The translations under genes were made by a program, and so were the position numbers. Positions 39,558 to 48,728 of a stretch of 64,000 nt of DNA are shown in pieces; within the stretch, counting starts at the first letter, position 1; each line of letters starts with the position of its first letter. The DNA lies in NCBI RefSeq assembly GCF_951801035.1, contig NZ_CATOKT010000003.1, one strand, 5' to 3'. Below the pieces are notes generated by a model, which worked only from the letters and a program-made list of their open reading frames with translations, was not told the DNA's origin and did not search any database. This DNA comes from Adlercreutzia sp910585575 (GTDB taxonomy: Bacteria; Actinomycetota; Coriobacteriia; Coriobacteriales; Eggerthellaceae).

Positions 39558-42500
39558 TCAATGGGTACAAACCTCTCCAACAACTATGTTCAGCTGTTCT
39601 AGTAGGTTGAGATACTCTGCGAGACGATTAAGCAAGCAGAGGAAAGCGTCGAAATCAGACTCTGTGAATTCGCAGTGCGTGTAGTCATATGAGTAGAATT
39701 TTAACCAGGCGTTCTTTATTATGTCGTAGCCGCCGATGTTAATATTAAAAATTTTGCTGGGACACGGAACGAAAACTTTGTCTTTGCTGAGTGATGATAG
39801 GATTATCGTTTCCGTATCCGGATCGAATATATTGTCTGTTAGCTGCAGTTTGAATGACTTGGGGAGAGAAGAGAGGAGGGCAGCATAGTCAAAATCGAGA
39901 ATGTTTCCCGGCTCGTGATCGTCTCGCTCTAGGTTTGCAAGTTTTTCGCCAAGATTGACGATTTCGTCGTATTTTGATCTCACGGCAACTACTGGAATGC
40001 GAGGGCTTTGGTCGGGTCTGGTGACTGTAAAGAGGGCTCCCTCGAACGCATTCAGGTAAAGGGGGCAACATAATATTGCATAGCTGTAGAAGACCACGGT
40101 GTCTCTAAAGGGGCGCTCGCCTGAATAGCCAAATTCGCGAAGCAAGGACAATGCAATATCGTCTGTGATGTTGTCTTCCAGCTCTCCTGTTTTTCTATTC
40201 GCTAAACGGTTGCAAAAAATGCGAGAGCTGCCCCGTCTGCATAAATCGTTGTCTGGATAGTACCAGCAAAAAGAGGAGAACTGCCCCAAGGTCTCTCTCT
40301 GGTCCTTTGGTGATGGCGATACGGCGATTCCGAGTGTTCCATTTTTGGAAAACGCATGATAAAGATCGGGTCGGAGCCTTGTTCCTCCTCCTCCAACGCG
40401 GGCAAGCTCATGAGCGAGGTCTTCATCAAGAAGGGCGCTTGCCGTCAAGAAAGGACGCAAAGCGTATTTTCTGACAGCTGAGTCAAGCATTGCGTCCTGT
40501 TCTGCCTTGTCGCGATTCCAAAACGCTGAAAACTGAGATAAAGTCCCTTGTTGCGGTGGACGATCCCATCCTGAAAACCACTCTTTTGACAAGCTAATAT
40601 CATGCGCCACCTCTCGTGTTCTGCGTCGCAGCATCGATTTTTTTGCATGAACTAAAAGGGATATCGGGGACAGTTTGATACCCGAAATATCTTTCTTGAA
40701 AATAGCCGGCTCTTCGGTGCTTTTCAGTGGCCAATACGCGGGATATGTCTTTCTATCAAAAGTTTTGACAGGGCATAAAGAGAAGGAAGACTCCGGGGTC
40801 GGAGTAATGGGCGTGAATTTTTCTAGCTCTTTGATCGAGAAGGCAGACAGAAAGGCGTTTTTTTCGGATCGCTCGCGGTAGACGATCGAGGCATGACGCA
40901 CATTTGCAATTGTATTTCGGGGCTCTGTGCGAACTGCTACAACTATGCTTCTCCCCTGTTGGGTAGGAAAAATGTTTTCGACCTGTATGCCGCTTCGAGT
41001 TGCTCCATCGATTTCTAACACAAATATGTCGGTAAAATAGTGCAAGATATATTCTCGTGCCATTCTAAAGGAGTCGTGCTCAAGAATACTCGATGGAAGT
41101 AACATTGCCACAACGGATGGACTGTCGTTTCCCTTAATGAGGCTGCAGCTTAAGCGAAGAAATTGAAGCCACGCATTATTGATCTGGCGTTCAAGGTTGT
41201 TCTTCGAGCGAGACTTTTTCGCTCGAAAGTCATCGATTTGCTTGTCTATTAGCGCATTTCCTTCTTTTGTAGCGGCCTGATACGCTTCGACGCAGGGAGG
41301 ATTGCTGATGATGGCTGTAATTTTGGAATCACGCAAAAAGGCAGAAGCACGCCGTACCTCTGCTTCTCTTAGTGTTGTTTCTGCCGAATGCTTCGTGCTG
41401 CGTAGGTCGTCCCCAAGGCTATTTACGAGGAATAGACTGGGACGTAGATGCTTCGGATTATTCCGTTTATTGTTAAGAAGTCGATGATTTGCCAGGATAA
41501 AAGGTGCAGGTAGAATCTCAAATCCCGCAACTTGGTCTATGGGGATACCTGATCGAATTGCAGAATCAAGAATAGTGCCCGTGCCGCAGCAGGGATCTAG
41601 TATCTTGCCGGAGCCGTTTTGCGTCAGTGTTTTCCCTGTTAAGAGTTTTAGGGCAATATTGGTAAAACTAACGAGGCAAGACGCGACTGGCTCAGGGGTA
41701 AAAAAGGTGCCATATTCGCGTTGCGCGGATTCGCTAAACTGGGAGAAAAAGAGCTGGAAAAGCTCTCTGTATCCGGGATCGATTTGACTCTCTTCGGCAA
41801 TTTGCACAAACGATAGATATTGAATGGTTTCTTGGATCCACGCTGATATAAAGTTAGGCCCAGTGCTCCAGGCGTGGAACGTTAGGTTGTGAACAGCCTC
41901 GTCATTTGCTCTGCTGGTGTAGGCAGTAAGAATCTGCTCTCTTTCTGATGGAGAACCCTTGGGTGCGCAAAGCGCCCTATGTGCCTGCAAAAGATCAAAC
42001 GCGATTCCTTGTGCGATGTGTTCTGCAAACGCGCTTGTTTGAAAAAAGCCGAATGTTGAATCCCCGCAATACAAATTGCGTAGATCTTCGACAGCCTGAA
42101 TCCCTTGTCTCTCATAAGTATCAAGCGCCTCTTCAAGAGGGATTTTGCAATAGGTTTCCAGGTTTTCTGCCAGATATCGCGCACGAATAGCAATCTGCCT
42201 TATGAGATCCTCGTCGTTGTGATTGGTGGCGTGGGGAGTCTCGAACAGCTTTTGTGCGAAGATCCAAAATTCAGGATTAATGGGATTCGAAGCCCAGTCT
42301 TCTCTCGATAGGGATTTTTTGTCGATTATTGATGCAACTGTCACTGACGAATCGCCGGGGAATTGGTAAGCAAACTCAATTCCGTCCGTAATTACAAGCT
42401 TCTGTCCGAGCGTGAGGTAGCGACAAAACTGCTCTAAGTGCTCTTCGAAACAAAATTTGTCCAATGACAAACCTTTCGCTTCGACGTAGCCAAAGATGGC

Positions 42501-42737
42501 AAGCGTTGAGGCGTCATGTATCCTCCAGTCGGGTCTACCAGCATTCTTTTGTTTTTTGGGTTCGAGTACTATTGTTGCTTTGCTTTCGCCAAGGTATGAG
42601 GCGGCGAGATCTTGCAGGAAAGCATGGAGGATTGCACGGAATGAAAGCTCGGCGGTGTGCTGTTCGTCGGCCAGTGCTTTCCGATATTCTGTCTCTAAGG
42701 CGCGGAGGTACTTTTTTGCTGAATTTTCAAATGTCAT
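39558..42737 (-). CDS. Type IIG-like restriction/N6-adenine methyltransferase fusion
   Basis: This 1059-residue protein combines nuclease and methylase motifs. Asp70 in GRPDWR with E86-A-K88 in VEAKG forms a PD-(D/E)xK site. A helical connector leads to GTFFTPEPVA (342-351), the SAM-binding DPCCGTGT (381-388), and the catalytic NPPC (479-482) of gamma-class N6-adenine methylases. About 500 C-terminal residues should include target recognition. There is no helicase domain. This resembles type IIG/IIL enzymes that cut and methylate as one chain. The ATG at 42737 overlaps the preceding gene's TGA (ATGA), so it is translationally coupled to the second cytosine methylase. Confidence 0.85.
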   Translation of the reverse strand: MTFENSAKKYLRALETEYRKALADEQHTAELSFRAILHAFLQDLAASYLGESKATIVLEPKKQKNAGRPDWRIHDASTLAIFGYVEAKGLSLDKFCFEEHLEQFCRYLTLGQKLVITDGIEFAYQFPGDSSVTVASIIDKKSLSREDWASNPINPEFWIFAQKLFETPHATNHNDEDLIRQIAIRARYLAENLETYCKIPLEEALDTYERQGIQAVEDLRNLYCGDSTFGFFQTSAFAEHIAQGIAFDLLQAHRALCAPKGSPSEREQILTAYTSRANDEAVHNLTFHAWSTGPNFISAWIQETIQYLSFVQIAEESQIDPGYRELFQLFFSQFSESAQREYGTFFTPEPVASCLVSFTNIALKLLTGKTLTQNGSGKILDPCCGTGTILDSAIRSGIPIDQVAGFEILPAPFILANHRLLNNKRNNPKHLRPSLFLVNSLGDDLRSTKHSAETTLREAEVRRASAFLRDSKITAIISNPPCVEAYQAATKEGNALIDKQIDDFRAKKSRSKNNLERQINNAWLQFLRLSCSLIKGNDSPSVVAMLLPSSILEHDSFRMAREYILHYFTDIFVLEIDGATRSGIQVENIFPTQQGRSIVVAVRTEPRNTIANVRHASIVYRERSEKNAFLSAFSIKELEKFTPITPTPESSFSLCPVKTFDRKTYPAYWPLKSTEEPAIFKKDISGIKLSPISLLVHAKKSMLRRRTREVAHDISLSKEWFSGWDRPPQQGTLSQFSAFWNRDKAEQDAMLDSAVRKYALRPFLTASALLDEDLAHELARVGGGGTRLRPDLYHAFSKNGTLGIAVSPSPKDQRETLGQFSSFCWYYPDNDLCRRGSSRIFCNRLANRKTGELEDNITDDIALSLLREFGYSGERPFRDTVVFYSYAILCCPLYLNAFEGALFTVTRPDQSPRIPVVAVRSKYDEIVNLGEKLANLERDDHEPGNILDFDYAALLSSLPKSFKLQLTDNIFDPDTETIILSSLSKDKVFVPCPSKIFNINIGGYDIIKNAWLKFYSYDYTHCEFTESDFDAFLCLLNRLAEYLNLLEQLNIVVGEVCTH

Positions 42738-43795
42738 AAGTCTTCTCTCTTGTGGGCACATGCGACTATGCTTTCCCCAAGGGCTTTTGCAAGGAGTGGC
42801 GGCACGGCGTTTCCTATTTGACGCGCAACTTCCACCTTGTTTCCAGTAAAAACGTAGTCTGCGGGAAACGACTGGAGAAGTGCGCCCTCAAGGAGGCTAA
42901 TGCTGCGGAGTTGATCGGGGTGGCCGAATTGTCCTCGTGTGAAACTGTCGAATCTTGCCGTGATGGTTGGAGATACTGTGTCCCAGGCCATGCGTCCGTA
43001 AACGTTTCTATGCCCAATTTTTGAGCTGGGGGTCTTATGGCAATCGGCAAGAAGCTCCTCAGGCAAAGATTCGCGACCCTGCCCTTCTTTAAGCGATAGT
43101 AGGCGTTTTTTATTAAGTTCGGACAGGCGATCTCTTCTGTGTAAGGGATGGAGAGGGTGTGCTGTGCCGTCTAGGGGTGGCTCGGGCAGGTGGCCAATTG
43201 CGTCTCGCACTGTAAGACGTCCAGGGATCGGATCTGGGAAGACAAAGCGGCTGCGGTGGGTACCGTTGTCTCGTTCTCCAATTATTATTAGTCGCTTTCT
43301 TCTTTGTGGGACACCGTAGTCCTGCGCGTCCATCAGTTTTGAGTGCAAGATGTAACCGGCATTGCTCAAACGGCCTTCTAGCTGGGCCAGAATGCTTTTC
43401 CCTCTTTTCCCTTTTATCCCCGAAACGTTTTCCATGAGAAAAAACTGAGGCATAACCTCTTCTATCAGCTGAGCATAGTCCAACACGAGCTGATTGCGTG
43501 GATCAATGTCCTCGCCGACTCGCTGCACGGAAAATCCTTGGCAAGGAGGACCTCCTGCAAGTAGAAACAACTCGCCTCGATGTAGCCCGACGCGGTCGAG
43601 GAGCTTTCCTCCAAGCATGTCTTGGACGCTTTCACGTACTACGGTGTGACTAAAATAGTTTATATTGGACTTTATAGTGTTAATGCAGGTTTGATCGATG
43701 TCAAAGCTAAGCAGGGGGTTTATGCCGGCTAGTGAGAGGCCTAAGGCCAGGCCTCCGGCTCCTGAAAAGCAGTCAACGCAGTTAAAGTTGCTCAC
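42734..43795 (-). CDS. C5-cytosine DNA methyltransferase (second of the operon)
   Basis: This 353-residue Dcm-type enzyme transfers a methyl group from SAM to cytosine C5. Motif I is DCFSGAGGLALGL, motif IV with the catalytic Cys is GGPPCQGFS, motif VI is ENVSG, motif VIII is PQRRKRL, and motif X is GNAVPPLLAKALGES. The variable target-recognition region lies at about 210-290. The GTG start at 43795, preceded by AGGAGG, lies inside the upstream gene (14-base overlap). Its own stop overlaps the start of the type IIG-like gene. It likely protects host DNA at the site cut by that protein. Confidence 0.94.
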   Translation of the reverse strand: MSNFNCVDCFSGAGGLALGLSLAGINPLLSFDIDQTCINTIKSNINYFSHTVVRESVQDMLGGKLLDRVGLHRGELFLLAGGPPCQGFSVQRVGEDIDPRNQLVLDYAQLIEEVMPQFFLMENVSGIKGKRGKSILAQLEGRLSNAGYILHSKLMDAQDYGVPQRRKRLIIIGERDNGTHRSRFVFPDPIPGRLTVRDAIGHLPEPPLDGTAHPLHPLHRRDRLSELNKKRLLSLKEGQGRESLPEELLADCHKTPSSKIGHRNVYGRMAWDTVSPTITARFDSFTRGQFGHPDQLRSISLLEGALLQSFPADYVFTGNKVEVARQIGNAVPPLLAKALGESIVACAHKREDL

Positions 43796-45086
43796 GAAGC
43801 CTCCTATATTTTATGCCTGCAATAACGCTTGAATAGGAATTGCTGACAGGCTCCTCCAGGGACGCTCGTGCTGCTTCTAGCTCTTTTGGTGTGGGTTCTG
43901 GCAATATGATGTTTGCTAGAAGATATGAAGCCACTCCGCACGCAAGAAGTGGGGGTACGGCTTCGCCAATTTGACGGTAAATGTCATCAAAGCCGCCGCT
44001 GAAGAGGTAGTTATCTGGAAAGCTCTGCAACCTTGCGGCTTCTCTGGCCGTCAAGCCTCGGTCTTGTTCAGGGTGAACAAAACGCCCGCTTGCTGGGTTT
44101 CTCGCATAATGCGTGACCGTGATGGAGGGTTTATCCCAAGACAGTCTACCGTAGACGTCCGCAAATCCTTTCGTCCGAGACCGGCAAGCAGGACCTTCTC
44201 CCGATGGAAGAGAGCCTCCGTTGCGTGGAACCTTTCGTATGGTCTCAATTGTGGATGCCTTGTGCTTGACAGCTCTATGCAGGGGGTCGCTGCTGGTTTC
44301 TCCTGGCGACAGGACTGGTAAGTCCGCGATTGCATCGCGAACGTTCTTGAACTCTGCTGTGGTGTATATTTCGTCTGGCAAGCAGAACTCTCGCCTCATC
44401 CCTATCACAATGCTCCTGTATCTTTCTTGCGGGACGCCAAACGCAGCGGAGTTGTAGATGGATTTCTTGACCTTGTATCCCGCGTCTTCAAGGATTTGCA
44501 TGCAGCGCGAGTAATAGGAACGGTATCTCGATGACAGAAATTCTGGAACGTTTTCCATGACAAAGGCCGTAGGGCGCGCAATGTCGACAATGCGCGCAAA
44601 TGCGGCTGCAAGATTGTTTCTGCGATCGTCCTCTTTGTCCCAATGTCGTTTTCTATGGGAAGTGAAGCCCTGGCATGGGGGACATCCTATGAGGATTGCG
44701 GGTTTAGTGGCGTCATAGCCGAGCTCTTCGAGGAAGGCTCGTATGTGAGTGGCGTCTTGGGCGACGTCAAGGATATCTCTGCATAAAAGAGGCGTCCCAA
44801 AGTTCGTGCTATAAGTAGTTGCGGATGCTTGGTCGATATCGCATCCACCCAAAAATTCGAACACGTTGCCCAAAGAGTTTAGTGCGCTAAACCCCAGCGA
44901 TGTTCCACCTGCGCCAGAAAAGAAGTCAACGACCTGGATGTAGCTGTTGTGCATATGAAGTTTTTTTGTCGGGCTAGGTGCGGTGATTGCGGAGGAGGCG
45001 CGTAAAAAGATATCTCGGCCGAGCCCGTGATATTCTGTGGGTAAATGTGCGCCCAGCCGCAGTTTATCCAAACTGTTTTTAGGCAT
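43782..45086 (-). CDS. C5-cytosine DNA methyltransferase (first of the operon)
   Basis: This 434-residue cytosine-5 methylase has motif I DFFSGAGGTSLGF, a catalytic CPPCQGF, motif VI ENVPE, motif VIII PQERYRS, a target-recognition region around 260-330, and motif X with GEAVPPLLACGVA. It carries about 45 extra N-terminal residues; an internal ATG directly before the core is an alternative start. It is clearly different in sequence from the methylase it overlaps, so the two probably modify different strands or sites. It is the first gene of a three-gene overlapping operon. Confidence 0.94.
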   Translation of the reverse strand: MPKNSLDKLRLGAHLPTEYHGLGRDIFLRASSAITAPSPTKKLHMHNSYIQVVDFFSGAGGTSLGFSALNSLGNVFEFLGGCDIDQASATTYSTNFGTPLLCRDILDVAQDATHIRAFLEELGYDATKPAILIGCPPCQGFTSHRKRHWDKEDDRRNNLAAAFARIVDIARPTAFVMENVPEFLSSRYRSYYSRCMQILEDAGYKVKKSIYNSAAFGVPQERYRSIVIGMRREFCLPDEIYTTAEFKNVRDAIADLPVLSPGETSSDPLHRAVKHKASTIETIRKVPRNGGSLPSGEGPACRSRTKGFADVYGRLSWDKPSITVTHYARNPASGRFVHPEQDRGLTAREAARLQSFPDNYLFSGGFDDIYRQIGEAVPPLLACGVASYLLANIILPEPTPKELEAARASLEEPVSNSYSSVIAGIKYRRLREQL

Positions 45087-45621
45087 GGTGCTCTCACTTT
45101 CTTTTTGGTCTTAATTATACAAGTCCAACTGAAGGAGCGCGCTTTCTTGATGAATCGAACGTTTATATTAGAATGTGGCTGAAAATTGGCAAATGTGCTG
45201 GTTCGATTAGAGACGCCTGCAGTCGATATTCAAGTGTTACATTCTGATTTATTTGAGTAGAGTATTTTGCCTGCAAACAGTAATTAAGGAGTGAGTTGTT
45301 ATTAAGAAAAGGCCAGAGGGAGCATTTAGTCAATACGCCGCTTGTCTGTGGTTTCTGGCAAATGGGCAGGCCTTCGAAACATCTGTAGTTCTGCTTGGAA
45401 GTGTGGGTATAGTTGGTCGTGCGATTGATGGCCACTCACCCAATGACGTGGGGCTTTCCCTTGTTGTGGCCTCACGGTCGCGCTAAACTCCAACCTCGCG
45501 TCTTCTCGCTTGCCTAACTCGACATAGTACGCTGACGCCCTCGCATTGTGTGGGCCGGGCGTCGCCGTGCGACAAGCAGCCTGAAGCCGCCCCAACCGCC
45601 AATCCGACAGAAACCGAGACC
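45087..45621. other. 535-base intergenic region at the right edge of the island
   Basis: AT content is high from 45090 to 45300 and falls abruptly after about 45400, marking the junction with core-like DNA. A minus-strand TATAAT (plus 45114-45119) lies 28-33 bases upstream of the first methylase gene and could be its -10 box, without a matching -35. No coding frame or tRNA was found. Confidence 0.5.
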
Positions 45622-47289
45622 ATGCAACAGCGCGACAAGATCAAGCCTATCCTCTTCAGTATCATCAAGCATTCCAGCAAGCAGGAGCTCAAGGAGCAAA
45701 TCCCCAGGGACATCGTCGCTGGCATCGTGGTGGCGGTCGTCGCCCTACCGCTCTCCATCGCGCTGGGCATCGCTTCGGGGGTCTCGCCGGAGCAGGGTCT
45801 CTACACCGCCATCATCGCGGGCTTCCTCATCGCCTTCTTGGGCGGTAGTCGCGTGCAAATCTCGGGTCCCACGGCCGCTTTCGCCACCATTGTCGCGGGC
45901 ATTGTGGCTACCGATGGCATGGACGGGCTCATCGCGGCCACCATCATCGCCGGCATTCTGCTCATTCTCATGGGCTTCTTCCGCCTGGGTGCGGTTATTC
46001 GGTTCGTGCCGCTTACTATCACCACCGGGTTCACGGCGGGCATTGCCGTCACGCTGACCATCGGCCAGTTGAAGGACTTCTTCGGGCTCACCTACCCGGC
46101 CGGTACCGCCACCGTGGAAACCGTGGACAAGATTGCCGCCCTCGGCGCCAACTTCGCCACCTTCAATTTGCAAGCGTGCATTGTGGGCGTCATCTGCCTG
46201 CTCATTCTGTTCCTGTTCCCGCGCGTGACCACCAAAATCCCCAGCTCGCTGGTGGCCCTGCTCGCCGGCATCGCGCTGGTGGCCCTGCTCAACTTGGACG
46301 TGCTCACCATCGGCGACCTCTACGTCATCGACAGCGCGCTGCCCACCTTCCACGTGCCCCAACTCAGCTTCGAGCTCTTCCGCAGCCAAATTGCCAACGG
46401 CGCCACCATCGCTATTCTGGCCGCCATCGAGTCGCTGCTGTCCTGCGTGGTGGCCGACTCCATGATCAGCTCGCATCACCGCGCCAACACCGAGCTGGTG
46501 GCCCAGGGCGTCGGCAACATTGCCTCGGTGCTGTTCGGCGGCATCCCCGCCACGGGCGCCATCGCGCGCACGGCCGCCAACGTGAAGGCCGGCGGCCGCA
46601 CGCCCATATCGGGCATGGTCCACGCGGTGGTGCTGGTGGCGGTGCTCGCGTTCCTCATGCCCTACGCGGCGCTCATCCCCATGCCCACCATCGCCGCCAT
46701 CCTGCTGTACGTGGCCTACAACATGAGCGGCTGGCGCAACTTCGCGCACCTGTGCCAGACGGCGTCGCGGGGCGCGGTGGCCACCATGGTGCTCACCTTC
46801 GTGATGACGGTGGTGTTCGACCTGGTCATCGCCATCGCGGCAGGCATGCTCATCACCATGGTGCTGTTCATGAAGATGGTGAGCGAGGAAACCGAGGTGA
46901 AGGGCTGGCGCTACTACGGCGACGAGAACTCCGAGGTCACGCACCTGCGCGAGCTGCCGAAGAGCGTGCGCGTGTACGAGATCAACGGCCCGATGTTCTT
47001 CGGCATGGCCGACCGTATCGCCGACATCTCGGTGAAGGAGTTCACGAGGTACCTGATCATCCGCATGCGCGGCGTGCCCTCACTGGACGCCACGGGCATG
47101 AACGCCCTGGAGAACCTGCACGAGTACTGCACCGCCCACGGGGTGCGCCTCATCTTCTCGCATGTGAACGAGCAGCCGCTGCGCACCATGCAGCGCGCCG
47201 GCTTCGTGGACCTGGTGGGGGAGGAGCACTTCCGCCCCAACATCGATGACGCCATCGCCCACGCCAGGGAGCTGGTGGAGGGGGAGTAG
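45622..47289 (+). CDS. SulP-family anion transporter with STAS domain
   Basis: This 555-residue SLC26/SulP permease moves sulfate, bicarbonate or another anion. It has 10-14 hydrophobic spans from about residue 20, with the family start RDIVAGIVVAVVALPLSIAL (first 20 only) and GLYTAIIAGF and SGPTAAF motifs. A C-terminal STAS domain (about 430-550) contains YEINGPMFFG and MRGVPSLDATGMNAL. The ATG at 45622 lacks a strong ribosome site; an in-frame GTG at 45550 would add 24 polar residues. It is monocistronic, with an inverted repeat after the stop. Substrate is not predictable. Confidence 0.9.
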   Translation: MQQRDKIKPILFSIIKHSSKQELKEQIPRDIVAGIVVAVVALPLSIALGIASGVSPEQGLYTAIIAGFLIAFLGGSRVQISGPTAAFATIVAGIVATDGMDGLIAATIIAGILLILMGFFRLGAVIRFVPLTITTGFTAGIAVTLTIGQLKDFFGLTYPAGTATVETVDKIAALGANFATFNLQACIVGVICLLILFLFPRVTTKIPSSLVALLAGIALVALLNLDVLTIGDLYVIDSALPTFHVPQLSFELFRSQIANGATIAILAAIESLLSCVVADSMISSHHRANTELVAQGVGNIASVLFGGIPATGAIARTAANVKAGGRTPISGMVHAVVLVAVLAFLMPYAALIPMPTIAAILLYVAYNMSGWRNFAHLCQTASRGAVATMVLTFVMTVVFDLVIAIAAGMLITMVLFMKMVSEETEVKGWRYYGDENSEVTHLRELPKSVRVYEINGPMFFGMADRIADISVKEFTRYLIIRMRGVPSLDATGMNALENLHEYCTAHGVRLIFSHVNEQPLRTMQRAGFVDLVGEEHFRPNIDDAIAHARELVEGE

Positions 47290-47294
47290 AGAAT

Positions 47295-47341
47295 ATAACG
47301 ACCGATTCCCGGACGCATTAGCGCCGGAAATCGGTCGTTAT
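47295..47341 (+). terminator. 18-bp inverted repeat after the SulP gene
   Basis: ATAACGACCGATTCCCGG (47295-47312) pairs with CCGGAAATCGGTCGTTAT (47324-47341), one mismatch, over an 11-base loop. It follows the stop by 5 bases. The tail after it is CGGTCGGG, not U-rich, so the structure may act as mRNA-stabilising stem as well as terminator between convergent genes. Confidence 0.65.
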
Positions 47342-47434
47342 CGGTCGGGTGCCTCGTGCTAGCCAGATGGCTCCCTTGGGCTTACGTCCGCAACGACCCC
47401 GAAGACGTGTTCATGGTAGCAGGTTTTACGGCAA

Positions 47435-48676
47435 CTAACCTTGTTGCCGTTGCTTCCACGCCCGTAGAGCCAGCACAGCGCACGCCAGCGCCACGGCCGA
47501 CAGTGCCGCACCCACTAGTCCCACGCTTCCGAGCCCCAGGTTCGTTACCGCCGCGCCGCCCACGGTGGTGCCGAAGGCGATGCCGATGTTGAACGAAGTG
47601 GGCTCGATGGAGGCGGCCAGCACCAGCGCGCCGGGGTGATGCTTGCGGGCGATGTCCATGAACATGCTGATGGCCTGGATGGAAAACGCGTACATTAAAA
47701 GCGCGATAAAGCCCATGGCCACCAGAGCCGGCGCTACATTCGTCCCCGAAAGCCACAGTCCCAACAGTGCTGCGGTCAGCACCACGAATACCGGCGGCAG
47801 CGACTTCATGCCGAACTTCCCATCAAGCCAGCCCGAAAGCAGGTCCGAGAAGAAGCAGATGCACCCGAACGTCAGCAGCACGGTGCCCGATTGTCCGTTG
47901 TTGAGCCCCAGGTCGGTCTCCAAATAGGGCGTCACGTACCCGTAGAAGGCGTACACGCCGCCCACGCCGAACATGAAAATAAGCACGCCGAACACCACGG
48001 CGCGCTCCTTGAGCAGCCCCACCTGATGGCGCGGCGAGGTCAGGGTGGCCTCGCGCTTGCGCCCCCGCTCTTTCGGCAGCACCGTTACCAGCAACACGGC
48101 GGTAATAACGGAGAAAGCGAAGGCGGCCACCAGGGCTACGTGCCACGACCAAAGAGCCACCACCATGCGTCCCGCGCTGGTGGCCAGCACCAGGGCAATG
48201 GAGAACGCGGCGTACACCACCGAAATGCCCATGGAGGACTTCCATGGCCCCAGCAGATCGGATACATAGGTGGTACCCACGGCCAGCAGCGGTCCCGCCA
48301 CGGCGCCCATAACCACGCGCGATGCCATCAAGATGCCCAGCGAGGGCGCCACCATGGCTGCGAAGTTGGCCGCCACGAAGACAAGCAAATAGATGGCCAG
48401 CAGTCGGGAGCGCTGGAACCGCGCCGTCGCAATGGCCAGCGAGGGCGTCGCGACGGCGTAGGAAAGCGCGAAGAGGCTGATGAGATCACCAATTTGAGCG
48501 AGTGAGCTGTGGTAGTGCTCGGCCAGCTCCGGTTCGATGCCAATGACCACGAACTCGGACACGCCCAGCGAGAACCCCAGCAGCACAATGAGCGCATAGC
48601 TGATCCGCCGACGCAGCGAGCTCAGGCCGGGGAAGGCCTCGGGTGCGGTCGATGCGGTGGTCGATGATGCGGTCAT
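47435..48676 (-). CDS. MFS transporter (DHA1/AraJ-like exporter)
   Basis: This 413-residue protein has 12 predicted spans. Family features include GFSLGVSEFVVIGIEPELA (TM1), the loop 2-3 region with SLAIATARFQRSR, and RVVMGAVAGPLLAVG (TM4-5). The pattern matches AraJ/YdeA-type sugar or drug exporters. I chose ATG 48676 because GGAGG lies 10 bases upstream; a longer frame to 48811 encodes an Arg-rich shadow. It lies convergent to SulP and downstream of the CoA-disulfide reductase operon. The substrate is unknown. Confidence 0.87.
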   Translation of the reverse strand: MTASSTTASTAPEAFPGLSSLRRRISYALIVLLGFSLGVSEFVVIGIEPELAEHYHSSLAQIGDLISLFALSYAVATPSLAIATARFQRSRLLAIYLLVFVAANFAAMVAPSLGILMASRVVMGAVAGPLLAVGTTYVSDLLGPWKSSMGISVVYAAFSIALVLATSAGRMVVALWSWHVALVAAFAFSVITAVLLVTVLPKERGRKREATLTSPRHQVGLLKERAVVFGVLIFMFGVGGVYAFYGYVTPYLETDLGLNNGQSGTVLLTFGCICFFSDLLSGWLDGKFGMKSLPPVFVVLTAALLGLWLSGTNVAPALVAMGFIALLMYAFSIQAISMFMDIARKHHPGALVLAASIEPTSFNIGIAFGTTVGGAAVTNLGLGSVGLVGAALSAVALACAVLALRAWKQRQQG

Positions 48677-48728
48677 AGGGAAGCGCCTCCGAGTAGTGCG
48701 GGAATTGCGTTTTCGCCTATTGTAGTCC

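Noticed and set aside
39558..45086. BREX, DISARM or type I/III restriction assignment
   Set aside because: No helicase, PglZ, DrmB, HsdS or HsdR-like gene is present; the third protein has nuclease and methylase motifs only.
45163..45595. Two small minus-strand frames right of the methylase operon
   Set aside because: They lack ribosome sites and recognisable domains, and one overlaps the upstream region of the SulP gene; no support for coding.
31904..45621. Prophage or integrative conjugative element
   Set aside because: No integrase, capsid, terminase, relaxase or coupling protein gene was found, and no convincing att direct repeat of the guaA end.
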